Shown: positions 11,476 through 22,589 of the stretch, in pieces
How positions within the stretch are numbered: the stretch's first letter is position 1
Layout: each line of letters begins with the position of its first letter
Source: Pomacea canaliculata
Taxonomy: Eukaryota > Mollusca > Gastropoda > Architaenioglossa > Ampullariidae
Assembly: GCF_003073045.1 (NCBI RefSeq)
Contig: NC_037603.1
Location: 13,770,192 to 13,834,191 of the forward strand
DNA length: 64,000 nucleotides
Direction: 5' to 3'
Translations under genes and position numbers: made by a program
The notes under the pieces: model-generated
Told to the model about the DNA's origin: nothing
The model's database searches: none
Seen by the model: only the letters and a program-made list of their open reading frames with translations

Positions 11476-14400
11476 ATGGCCGCGTCCTTGTGTGTGCGTG
11501 CCCGCTATGGTCTTTCTGCACATTTCCTTCGGCTGCGAGGACAATCGGCGTCTTCGCATTCTCAGCAGCTTACTAGTCCTTCACCAGTTCAGAATTCTGT
11601 AAACGTTAGCCAAACAGAAAACATCGTTATCCCGCTTAAGAAAAAGCGAAGTGCCACAGCGATACTGCAAGCGCTTGCTTCTACTGTTAAGAGAGACCCG
11701 AACAGCCCTCATTACAAGTACATCGATGATCCGTTCTTAATCCCTGCATCAGCTTTGTCAAAACGGACCTATGCTCTGTCAAAGGAATCTGGTCAGAAAG
11801 CCGCTCGCTTCGTGCTTGAAAACTATTCGATGTATTTCAACACGAATCCTGCGGAACCACCCATAAAAGATTTCATGCCACCAAAGGTGTCTTACAACTA
11901 CAATGAACCGAGTGAATCGGCACTTCTAGAACGCATCGAGAGACGTAGAGTTAACGATGCCGTTGATGTATACAAACAGATAAAACAAAAGCGTCTGGAT
12001 CTCTCAGAAGAAACATGCTTAAAATTTTTAGAGCTCCTGTGTGTCTATAATGCAGAGGACCCACCCAAAATTATGATGCAGGAGGAATTCTTCTTTCGAA
12101 GAGAATTGGGATTAGAAAACAAAAAACCAGTCAAGACTTGGAAAGATAATGGCTTAGCAGAGAGGGTCTTTGATGACCTCAAAACAAAAACTCCCCAGTC
12201 ATATGAACATTTAATACGAGGCATGGCCAGACATCTACAAACGGACAAAGCCTTTCAGTTGTATGATGAAATGAAGGAGAAGAAAATGACCGTTGGTGTG
12301 TTAACATACAATGAACTCATATGTGCAGCATCTTTTCATAAAGATACTTATGATACCAAGTGGCAGCAGGTAAGATTTTAGAAAATTTGTTGTCATATGA
12401 GATTAGTATTTCTTTAAAGAATTAGGATGGAGGTTTTCTAACACTTCTCAGACCTCTAAATGTTTCAGAGGTGTACAACTTACTTGAACTGTATTGATAT
12501 AAAGGTTATGCTCCCTAGCTATAAAGTTTGCATTTTATTTAAAAAGATGACTCAGTTTTTAAATACACTGTTGAATAAATTATAAATGTTAAACTATAGC
12601 CTACAAATAATAAACCAGCAGGCCAAGATTTTAATAAAATCACAAAATGTGTGCTTAAGTTTTGATGACTAAGTATTTAGCAAGTGAAATTATGGAGAAA
12701 TTAGTGTAATAATCACCTACACTGTATAATATATTATTCTTTAAAAATAAGGCATCTGTGTTACATAGCTATGTGGGTAGTCTTAAAAATCACATAGTTT
12801 ATTTTATTCTTTGATGCCACTCTCTTTCAGGTGCAGCATATCCTAATGGACATGCAACTGGCAGGAGTTCGTCCAGATCTTGCCACATTCAATGGTGTTC
12901 TATATACTTTAAACCGCATGAATATGTACAACCAGTCTCCCATCCTTGCCATGCAGACACTTTGTGAGATGAGGAAGGTTGGGATTGAACCAAGCCTTGC
13001 CTCCTGGAATTACATGCTTTTTCTTTTCTACCCTAAAGAATCATCAGAGTCTAATATGTTGCACAAGATCATGGATGAATTAGAAGGTGATTAGACTGTA
13101 ATGTAAAAAATTTGATTAATACTATTAACTTCTACAGATGTATTTTAGTACATATATTAGTACATAGTTGCCAAGCGTTTTTAAAAAAAGACAAAAAATC
13201 CTGTTTTCTGTGTCTAGTAAGTTCAACATATGTTTTTTCAACTCCCAACTGGTGATCAAGAAAACAGATATGATTTGTGACTTTATTTCGGAGCATGAAA
13301 CTTTGTCACACCAATGTAGTGATAAGCATTTAATCATCTCTGATGGTTACAGGCATGTATCCTCCCCTCATCTTACTGTAGGTGAAAAAAATATATACAG
13401 CCATGTCACTTCTTCTCAGACTCTACCTTTTTTGCATCAGTCTTTTGAGTTTGTGGAAACTACTCCTATATTAGTTTCTGTCCAGTGTTTCCTTGTTTTT
13501 ACTGACCTCCTCCCAGCCAAGCAAATGAGCAAATGGTTCTTCATCAGTTCAGTACTCACCTCTCTGCTAACAATCCCTTTCAGAAATTTCTTTCAGATTC
13601 TGAACAAACCTGCTATTAACTGATTCATGAAAAGTCTCCTTGCTCACCGTCTTGGATGCCTTCACTGCTTCTGACACCACTGACCATTCCATCTTTCTCA
13701 GCACACTTCTTTATTCATTTGGCATCACTGACAGCTCTCTCTCTCTTTTGGTCTCTTTCCTACTTTTTCAGTACCTTGCAGACTACAGACTGTTCTCATC
13801 CATAACTTGCGGTCTGACCCTTTTCTTTTTGCTCTGTAACCACTCTTTCCTCTGCCATAAATCACTTTGCATCAAATCAGAAACTATCTCTAAGCAGATA
13901 ACAACTCCAGGACAGTGAAAAACCAGACAGTGTAAAGACACTCTTCACTTGAACATCCACCTGCTATAGACATTAAAAACACAAACACCTGTATGGAGAT
14001 TAGGAATACGGGAAAATTGTATTTTTCCCTATATGTTGTTTTCTCAATGGGATAATCACAAATGCATATCCTCATGGTGGTACTCTCAGAACACTCAAAT
14101 GTGCAAAAGATTGAAAAAAAGCAACAACCTTTCCTTCTTCTGGTGACAATTGTAACATGTCCCTTGGTAGTTTATAGTCTTTGCCTGACCATTCAAGTTA
14201 CCAGTTTTATTTCTTTCAGGCCGCACATTTGAAATGAGAGACCCGAAAGATGAAGAGTTTTTTTTCAATGCCATGAAACGATGCTATCTCAATCTGCATG
14301 ACCTGGAGCTGGCCTACCGCGTTGACAACCTTGTCAATACTGGCAACAACGCTCAGCTGCTTGGGGACAGTCGACTTCAGAGCTTCTACTATTCCTTCTT

Positions 14401-15787
14401 CGTGAGGCTAGTCTGCATGTTTGAGACAATGGACAGAGTGATGGAAGTGTACCAGCGCGTGACACCACACCTGTTCACTCCAAATCACCTGGTCCTCCAT
14501 GAGCTGCTCAAAGCCATAGAGCTGCAGGATGGTTTTCAGCATCTGCCACTCATTTGGACAGACTTCATTTTGTTTGAGTTCATGCAGAACCATGACCTTC
14601 TGGAAAAACTGCTGGAGCTGATGGCCAAGCGAAAGCAGGAGGTAAAATTATTTTAGCCTTGATTGATAAGATAACACTTTATTTATCCCAGTGGACAATT
14701 TGGGACAAAGTGATGGATTGTGCATTGTTAAGGTCTCAACACATAGCTGAGTGAATGAGTGACTGCATGTCCATGCTTGTACAAGAATCATAGGCTGCTC
14801 TAATCCTGATGGTATTGCTGCATAGTGATAAACAAGCACAAACAGCAAGTCATGCAATAACCACATTTGCCCTTTCGTTCTCATAACTATTAATAAACTA
14901 GTGATGGGAGAGTTAGGAAAAGCAAGATTTTCTTCTATATTTTTAACATCTGTGGAGAAAGAGAAATGTGAGGCATTGCCTCCCTTTACAGCTTTTTTTA
15001 GTAAGTGGCTGCAAAACTACCCACAATGTCAAGCTGACACCCAGCACTCTTAAAACAATGGAAGTGTTAATAAATGTGCTGCTTCTGGTTGCTCAGGATT
15101 AGCTTATAGCAGCTTCCAGTTCAGCGCACGATTCTTCCTCCCGAGTTCCATTGATGATGAAATGCTTAGCTTTTCAAGGCTAGAAAAAAGTGCAGTTTAA
15201 TTTTTACGTAGAAGATTTGTCATAAATTAGACATTAATGTAATTAATGATTTCAAAATTTTTCTAAAAGTCTTGCTCATGGTTTCAGTTGATTGCTGCTC
15301 TATATATTTTTTTTTGTTGAAAACTGTAGTTTAAACCAGTGAACATAATTGTGAGCAATTGTGACCGAATGCCTGATTTGTTTTCCAGCCTGAATTGCAG
15401 TCTCAGTATGTACACATAGCTGGTCAGTTCATTGAACGCTGGAAAGATGAACAAGAGGAAGGGAGACCAGCATCTCTGTCGACTGCTACGATGATCAGCC
15501 ATATTATTACCATTGCTGAAAATGGCGACAACCACGACTTGGCATGGGAAGCCTTTGATATTTATCACAACAACAAAAACATGTTTGCTGGTTCTGTGTC
15601 TGATGATGCTATTCAAAAACTCGTGAAGTGCTCAATCAAGTTAAACAAAGGCGATCAAGTAGTGACTGCCCTGCAGTTCATGGAGGCAACAGAAATGCCA
15701 GGTGTGTCAGATCTCAGTAGCTTTGCTCTAGAAAATGATAAGCTAACGCTTACTCAGTCCCAAAAGGACACTTTGTCGAGGTTTTAA
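11476..15787 (+). CDS. PTCD3: PTCD3 (mS39), mitochondrial small-subunit PPR protein
   Basis: PPR protein of the small mitoribosomal subunit that binds 12S rRNA and supports mitochondrial translation. Four coding exons with canonical sites: 11476-12369, 12831-13086, 14220-14641 and 15389-15787. Phases join (0, 1, 0) and sum to 1971 nt, giving 656 aa (human about 689). The N-terminus 'MAASLCVRARYG..HFLRLRG' is basic and fits a transit peptide. Landmarks shared with human PTCD3 from memory: 'AILQALASTVKRDP', 'DDPFLIPAS', 'GIEPSLASWN', 'DLELAYRVDNLVNTGNN', 'QSQKDTLS' near the C-terminus. PPR-type helical pairs run through the middle (for example 'AFQLYDEMKEKKMTVGVLTYNEL'-like phrasing around residues 260-285). 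The frame is intact throughout. Introns 2 and 3 contain LINE debris. Confidence 0.93.
13400..13880 (+). mobile_element. Worn LINE reverse-transcriptase fragment in PTCD3 intron 2
   Basis: A reading frame from about 13640 gives 'VLDAFTASDTTDHSIFLS' and then 'FGITDSSLSLLVSFL'. This matches the RT core of CR1/L2/Jockey-like LINEs ('LLDLSAAFDTVDHSILLSRL ... FGI.G.AL.WFRSYL'). The preceding 150 bp in another frame resembles 'FSTHLSANNPFQ', the block usually just upstream ('L..HLS.NNLF..FQS'). So it is in the + orientation, frame-broken and old. No 5' or 3' end of the element can be set. Confidence 0.65.
14664..14890 (-). mobile_element. Probable LINE 3'-end fragment in PTCD3 intron 3
   Basis: Begins just past the exon-3 donor with 'aacactttatttatcccagt' then 'ggacaatttgggac'. 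The reverse complement reads '..CAAATTGTCCACTGGGATAAATAAAGTG', which resembles the conserved 3' tail of Rex/CR1/L2-type LINEs ('TTGGGATAAATAAAGTT'). This fits a minus-strand, 5'-truncated copy. The outer boundary is a guess. Confidence 0.4.
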
Positions 15788-16071
15788 GACAAGAATTTAA
15801 AAATATATACATGTTGTGACCAAAGTTTTGTAAAAACAGGCAACAGACTTTTGCTGGATTTCAACATCCTTGGGAATCAGATTCTGCTAAAACATGCCTG
15901 GTTTAGCTGTTCATAAAAACCATTGTGACGAATGCCAAAACTTGTAACCTGTGTTAAAAAAATGCATTTCTTAATAGCTACATTGTTCATAAGAAAAAAA
16001 CTTATGGTGGCATAATTCGATGGTGGTGTTTTGCATAGCATTGTCATAACCCAAACCACAAATACGGAGAA

Positions 16072-16077
16072 AATAAA
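16072..16077 (+). promoter_or_regulatory. Poly(A) signal AATAAA of PTCD3
   Basis: A canonical AATAAA sits 285 bp after the PTCD3 stop codon; a second 'caataaaatg' follows about 40 bp later. No coding signal lies between the stop and these sites, so 15788 to about 16130 is the 3' UTR. Confidence 0.6.
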
Positions 16078-16129
16078 GTCAAAACTTTTGAATGCTTGTG
16101 TTTTTTTAATTCCAATAAAATGTTGATTG

Positions 16130-18486
16130 GGATGTCTTACTTAGCTTTGTTTCTGCTTCCTTGTCACACATGGTTTATTGAGATCCAGCACAGGCTTTAG
16201 GGATTGAAATCGCAAAAATATTAGTACTTGTACATTGAGATGTACTTTTAAGGGCGCGAAAAAAAATCCAACAATCTGAATCTGAACCTTTCATCTTCCT
16301 TTCCACACCAATTTTAAGTGGAGCCCTGACATTTTATCGACGGGAAAACACCAATTCAGCTTTGTGCTTACTTCAGAGCTATCAAAAAAGACTGGCCAGC
16401 AGGATTAACCAAAGTCTTTTTCTTCCTGAGATGAGTTCCATCATAGAAAAGTTACCACTTGTGAAAAATTCAATTCTGTAAAGTCAGAATTGGCAGAAAA
16501 AGGAAGTTGAATCTAAACCAGTGCTTCAGCTCCACATCTGAGCTGAGGTGAACTGTAGCCAGTTGATTAAATGGGAGAAATAGTCTTCTGACTCAATTCG
16601 CTTTCTGTCCAACTCACATTTTTGGCGAGAGACGCATGCGTGGGTATGTTTGGTTGAAGTAGGGTAGGAGGGAATAAAGAGGGTGTGGTGTTCTATTCAG
16701 GTTGAGACAACAAATGCATATCAATTTGAGGTCCGTCCGAACATGGCAAGAAAACGAGTTGAATGTGCTGCTTGGCTTTCTCTGCGCTGTTAGTTTTAGC
16801 GGTTTTTCAATGACATCTAGCCAAAATCATAGAACAAGAATGTCAATGTTATTACTCTTTACTAATTAAGACTTAAATACAAGGCTAAGCGGCTAAATAA
16901 ATAAAGATATAGGTGGTTTTTTAATCGTTGATAAAGTCATTATAGATACTAGTCACCAATCTCAGAACCAGGTTTTTTTGTGTGAAAGTAGTGCCCCTCT
17001 CTTCGAAGTTACTGCCTTGCCTTCTCCAACCCTCTTCGAAGCTAGCTACCCATTCCACAGCTGGGGTATCGAACCGGCTAATGTGTGAACCTTCGGGTTC
17101 GTAGAACTTTGCTGCAACAACTCGGCTGTCCATTCCTAACACTCTTTTACCCTTTACAATGTGAACATCATGCTGTTCAATAAAATTTAAAATTCACAAG
17201 ATAGCCATTGCGCCAGGAGAAAAAGTCTTCAAGTTAACAATTTACTGGATAAATAAAGAAATAATATAACTGAATTTGATATGCAGCTCAAAATTCTCAT
17301 AATTTCTTAATTTTGTTTTTTTAGCTGAAACGATCATGACTAGACCCGATACCGTTGTCTAATTATTTTTTCAAAATGTTATACATTCACATTTTCAACT
17401 TCATCTTCTAATTGTTATTTAGATAAGAAATTAAAAAAACAGCTTCTGTTGAAACAACCATTAAGCACTGATTATAAGATGAAGCTTGATGGGATAACAT
17501 TATTGAGAAACTATCCCATTTAAAACAAAAATGGTTTTAAAAAACCTTTATTGGAAAGAATTATATTTGAGCATTTCTTGGTAAACACAGCAACATCCAT
17601 TTGTAAAAAGCTTTTTCTCGTTAACAACGATTTTTTTAATGTCTTGTACTCTGTACTATGGTATCTATTTATTCTGCTTTCTTGTCTGTTGGTGAAGGAT
17701 CGGGGTGTGGTGGTTAATGAACCCGTCCATGCGAAACATTTCTTGCACGGAACCTTGTCAATATTTTCGTATTATCAATGTAATCAGAAGCGTGAATGCG
17801 CGCACGAGCATAAGTTGTTTGCCATTTCGCTATTTTTTTTTTGTTGCTTCATTTCATATTCATATTTTTGCAAGAGGAAACACGTATTTACCACTTAATT
17901 GCTATGTAAGTTCTAAACTATTGATTCATGCACGTCTCACCTTGCAGATCCGTTCTGATTATACAAATAAATATACGGGCTCACCTCTGAAAGCATACAC
18001 ACTTAGAAAAAAATGTCTGCAAAATATTTTAAAACCTAGCTGGTGCTCAAGGGTTTCAAAGAATAATTTCCTCCCTGTAGCACCCACCCCAACCCCTATA
18101 CTATTATTATCTTAATATACGTCTGGTCTTACGCAGTCTTTATATTTTTAAATCGTAGAATGTGAAGTGAAGAGGGTTATCGAGCTGCCATCTGGGATTT
18201 AAGCAGTCAGCCTGATTGCTGGTTCTTGCAGTAACAAAAGTTTGGTGAAACGTTGTTTCTTTCACAGGAAGCCACCAGAATGTAGCGACCATGTCGGTGG
18301 ACATCTTTGCAGGTCTCGATGGCAAGAAGAGTGGGACATGTGAGGCTCATGCCAATCCGGCTGCTTGCTTGGTTTCTTTGATAGAGCATGCACAATGGCA
18401 GACAAATGGGTGGGGGATAAAATCAGGGAAGGGTGAAGACGAGAACCGGAGCATCCAGAGAAGAAAATCTGCCTGTCCTATCAACA
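16130..18486. other. Intergenic, no gene recognised
   Basis: AT-rich DNA without conserved frames. A minus-strand phrase near 17060-17080 reads GGTTCGATACCCC, similar to a tRNA B box, but I could not place a matching A box, so I do not call a SINE there. An open minus-strand frame at 16921-17142 has no recognisable similarity and no supporting splice context. Confidence 0.5.
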
Positions 18487-18553
18487 GAAGCAGGCGTGCG
18501 CGATTTGAACCTCGTTGTAGTGCCGGACCGTCTATAGTACCCACATAACCAAC
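18487..18553 (-). mobile_element. tRNA-like SINE head
   Basis: Read on the minus strand, 'GTTGGTTATGTGGGTA' resembles a tRNA A box, and 'GAGGTTCAAATCGCGC', about 38 nt further, is a good B box (GGTTCAAATC). The spacing fits a tRNA. The stem pairing is poor and the sequence runs on into unique-looking DNA on the left, so a tRNA-derived SINE head is more likely than a working tRNA. The extent of the body is unknown. Confidence 0.4.
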
Positions 18554-18559
18554 GCAAAC

Positions 18560-21404
18560 TTTAGTCCTGATAGCCTCGCTTTGTTATCCCTAGTCAGGTG
18601 TTTAAAAACAAACAAGTAAGTATTTTACTACAACTGATTCTATCTTTAGATTTTCTAGTGTTTGTGGCATGCGAATTTGATTTTCTTTAGCAATGCCCCC
18701 AAAATTATTTTTCGATAAATATCGTTTACAAAGATGAAAAAGCACCTGAGATTGTTGCAGGCAGACAATACAAAATAAATATAAGGACACGATCGACTGC
18801 TTCACGGCATGGAAGGATCAGTGACTCTAGTGATAGTGTTGTAAATTTGTGTGGGTTTCTTTGGAGAAGCAACTATAGATACGATATTTACACCAGGAAA
18901 CAACTGACGTGTAATGTGAGTTATCAAGTTTTTAGATATATTGAAAAGGGTTCCCTACTCATTCATCAGGCATTTTATTTGTAGGTTTCAGGGGGGTTTT
19001 GTTTTTGTTTTGTTTTTTCCATTGGAACAATGCAATGTCTTCGCGGCTCAATAAAAGGCTTCAGTGAGTGGCAATTGCTCGTTATTGCTACATACAGCTG
19101 GTAAACCTTTGATAAACCTTCAAACGTAAAGTGTCAGAAAAGGTGACAAGAGACACTGGAGATTATGGAAAGTACTGCACGTTGCTTAGTTACGCACCTG
19201 AACCGTTTCGACGGAAAACATAGTCTTCTTTGACCTCGACCTGTGATCATCACACCCTACCCCGTTCGGAAAGAGAATCATCGGTAATAATCTCTCACCT
19301 GCACTTCTCTCATTATCGAGGTGATGAGTTATCAGCGATAAATGGCACGAGCCCATTATTATTTTAACGCTAACATAAAACTGAATGTCGTAGATTGCTC
19401 GCGCCAACAAGCAACCATCCTCTCTCTCACCCACACACACACACCCTTATCTCCTACCACCCACCCACCCAAACACACTCACAGAAGTTTGTCAGTCTTT
19501 ATTCTGCGACTGGTCGCGGAAACAACGAACAATTGATTTTCACGAACCTTGCAAACAACTTTAGAGATACCCTCATAAATATGCAGACAAGTCCTGATGA
19601 GCAATAAACAGAGTGGAATATGTCGGACAGAGCATTACCTTCAGAGGATGGAAAACAAAATAAAAAATTTCGTAGAATAATGATGGTGTGGAGAGATCTA
19701 TAAACAGAACATTGCTTGATCATTCTATGAGATAACCGCTCCAGCGGTACTCCCACCTACCCCTACCCCCAAAAACAACAAAATTCAATGATTCTGTGCC
19801 CGACGATTCTAGTGAAAACAGGAATCTGGTCAGAACTGTTAAGAGTATTATGAACTATGAGTGAGTATCTTTCTTCTATATAAGATAACCACCCAAGTCT
19901 GGAACTAACAAAGACCTTCTGGTCACTGTAAAAGGAGTACAGGATAGGGTAAAGGTCTGTAGGAACAGGTGCAGACAAAAAGTCAAAAGAGAGGAATGTC
20001 TTATCATTCAGCACATCCCAGAGAAAGATTGACAGAGTTGGCGATAATAACATCAGGTGCCCCTATGGCCAATTAATGCAAAAGGACTGATGAGGTTTGA
20101 TGGCTTTGAGAACTCAAAACTCGTTAGTCACAATTTTTAAAATCCAAGCTTTAAGGTGCTCAAAAATGACTGGGTAAAATTCAGTTGACCTTTTATCTGT
20201 TTCCGAAATCAGATTACTAAGTCATTAAAACAAAATTACTCAGTGTCTTTCACGAACTCTCCTTTTCGAGAATCGGGTAATAACTGAAAGTGGTTGTAGG
20301 TCTTTTTATCTGCTCTTTTCATTTTTATTAACCAACCCTCAATAACTTTACAACTACAAAATAAGAATCCCAGATGCGCACTCTGTTTAATAACACATTC
20401 TAGGCATCTAATATTTCCTCCGTTTTTTTTCTCCTTATCCGACTCCATTCGACCCACATACTCCCGCAAGGCACAGTTTGAAATACAAATATCTGGACAG
20501 CGTGTGTTGAAATCTGTTCACAGACTCCTGCAGTGTTGTGTAAGTCCTTGAAGTTCTCACGAAAGTAGTTATAAAGGAAAAGAAAATCTGTCTATTGAAG
20601 CCCTTCATATTTCCAGCCAAGGTGCCAGATGTTTAAGCGTACTAAAGAGATGAGGAAGTTAAGTTCCAGTTGCTTCAGCAACAGCATTCTGCCAAAAGTG
20701 GCCAAAGTCTGCAGTTTTATCTTTTCTTCAAATCCATGGTGAAAGGTGTCTTCTACACGGCTCTCCATCGTCTGCCAGAGGTACAGATCGAAAGATTGTA
20801 AAATATCCTTTTTTTATTTTTAATTTGCTTTTTTGCTTTTTTAAGTTTGGTTGTTTTTTTTTTTTGTTGTTGTTGTTTTTTTTTTTTGGGGGGGGTTCTA
20901 TTTTTTAAATTACTTTGATTATTTTTAATGATTCTTTCCTTTAATGTTTTTTTTTTTTTGTTTCATTCTTTCATTTTTTCTTCTTTTTTTCTTGTCATTC
21001 CTTCTTGATTAACAATTTTTTTTTTATTTCTTTCAAGATTTTGTGCACGATTGTTGATTACTTTTAAGAACAAGTATTTTATCTACGGATTTTCTCCCTT
21101 CTAGATTGAACAGTGTTAATGGTCACAACGGGCCGGCAGCAGGGACAGAAAACGAGACACACCGAGAGGAAGAGAGAGAGATCTGTTGACAGAACTGAAT
21201 AACTGGCAATAACAGAATATCGTCTGTGTCGTTTCATGCCAAATGCCCTCCGTTTGCATTTCAATATATCGAGCAGTATTCTTTGCAGGGGATTTGTTTT
21301 AAGAAACGCACATCTTTAAAATTGAAAGAATTAAAACAAACTGAGAAAATTTACGACAAAAGACCACAGCCCAATCCCACATACCACCCACTCTTCCTCC
21401 AGAG
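18560..21404. other. Intergenic upstream of the GPCR, with a long T-rich tract
   Basis: No conserved frame is seen. A CA-rich microsatellite-like piece lies near 19428-19445. From about 20808 to 21040 the + strand is strongly T-rich, broken by TTG repeats and a G8 run ('tttttttttggggggggttc'). The final 400 bp before the GPCR start may contain its promoter and 5' UTR; I see no convincing TATA box or initiator. Confidence 0.45.
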
Positions 21405-22519
21405 ATGGAAGTCACAAATCCCGCAATAATGACAAAGCTCTTATTGACTTCTGATGAGATAACGGCGATGTATGACGAGGTGACGGACGTCCCAGCAAGT
21501 AACGATGTAGAGTCAGAACCGCTTTACCAAGCTTCTGTCTGGCTTTGGAAGATTGGTTTCCCCGTTATCCTGGCGGCTGGCACTTTTGGTAACGTGATGG
21601 TCATTGTCATGCACCGCCGCCTGGCGGCCACCCAGGACTCCAGCATTTCCGTCTACTTCACGGCGCTTGCGGTCTCCGACCTCCTGTCTCTCTGGTTCGA
21701 CCCGGTCTTCTGGTGCTTACAAGCGTTCGGCTTCACCGTCGTCAACGATGGCGTCTGCAAAGTCCGTGTCTTCCTGGCTTACCTGACAGGCCATACTTCT
21801 GCCGCCATTTTGGTGGCCATGACCTTCCAGCGCGCGGCCTCCATCTTGTGGCCGCATCGGGTGAATGACATGTGTAACCATGGCACTGCACGGGTTGTCA
21901 CTTGTCTCGTGTACCTTCTCCTGGTTGTTTTAAACGCTCACATCCTGTTCGGCCACCGGATGGAACCCACGGACACCCAGCCCGAGGCGGTTTGTTTCTA
22001 CGGTTATGTCGCCTCGGATTATGAAATCTTTTTCCGGCACGTGTGGGGCTGGATCGACACGCTTCTCTGCGCCATCTTGCCTTTCTTCCTTCTCCTGGCT
22101 TCCAATGCTGTTCCTCATCCACAAAGTGGCCCAGTCGCTACGAAGAGCTCGAAGCAAGCTCTCCGCCGGCAGTGCCGACCAATTCGGTTCTCGCGAAAAG
22201 GCGGTGGTTTCCATGACGATCACCTTGATCAGCATCTCCGTGGCGTTCTTCGTGCTGGTCCTCCCGGTGTCCGTCTACCTGATGCTGGAGGAGACCTTCT
22301 CGCAAGGCGCGGAAGAGGACGTCAGCGTGAAGGCAGCCAATGAGCTGGTTATGGCCATGGGCAGCATCCTATGGCACACCAGCAATGCTATCAACTTCTA
22401 CGTGTACTGCCTGACAGGAGTGAAGTATCGAGAAGAGTTCATGAACTTGGTCTGCCGCAAGCAAAAGGGAAGGTCTCGACCTAAAGTCTTCAGCACCATT
22501 TCCACTGTCACTGAATCGG

Positions 22520-22524
<5 letters not shown>
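21405..22524 (+). CDS. Rhodopsin-family (class A) GPCR, orphan peptide-receptor type, one frame break
   Basis: Seven-helix plasma-membrane receptor in one exon, about 371 codons. TM1 carries 'GTFGNVMVIVMHRR', TM2 'LAVSDLLSLWFDP', TM3 ends in 'FQRAASILWPHR' in place of DRY, TM5 'LLCAILPFFLLLASN', TM6 'ITLISISVAFFVLVLPVSVY', and TM7 has 'SNAINFYVYCLTG' in place of NPxxY, followed by an 'KYREEF' helix 8. A Cys in the TM2/TM3 loop and one in loop 2 ('AVCFYG') can form the usual disulphide. These substitutions are common in invertebrate FMRFamide/TRH-receptor-like orphans; the ligand cannot be named. The frame is broken once at about 22100-22110, between TM5 and loop 3: the first frame runs to about 22105, a second takes over to the TAA-free end at 'TESV'. 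No splice sites fit there, so it is an indel. Confidence 0.85.
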
Positions 22525-22571
<47 letters not shown>

Positions 22572-22589
22572 TAATAATAATAATAATAC
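22521..22589. repeat. (ATA)n microsatellite
   Basis: About 22 ATA/TAA units with one interruption begin directly at the GPCR stop codon; the stop TAA is effectively the first repeat unit. Confidence 0.9.

Noticed and set aside
16921-17142. 73-aa minus-strand frame with a B-box-like GGTTCGATACC
   Set aside because: No A box at the right spacing, no cloverleaf and no protein similarity, so neither a tRNA, a SINE nor a gene could be supported.
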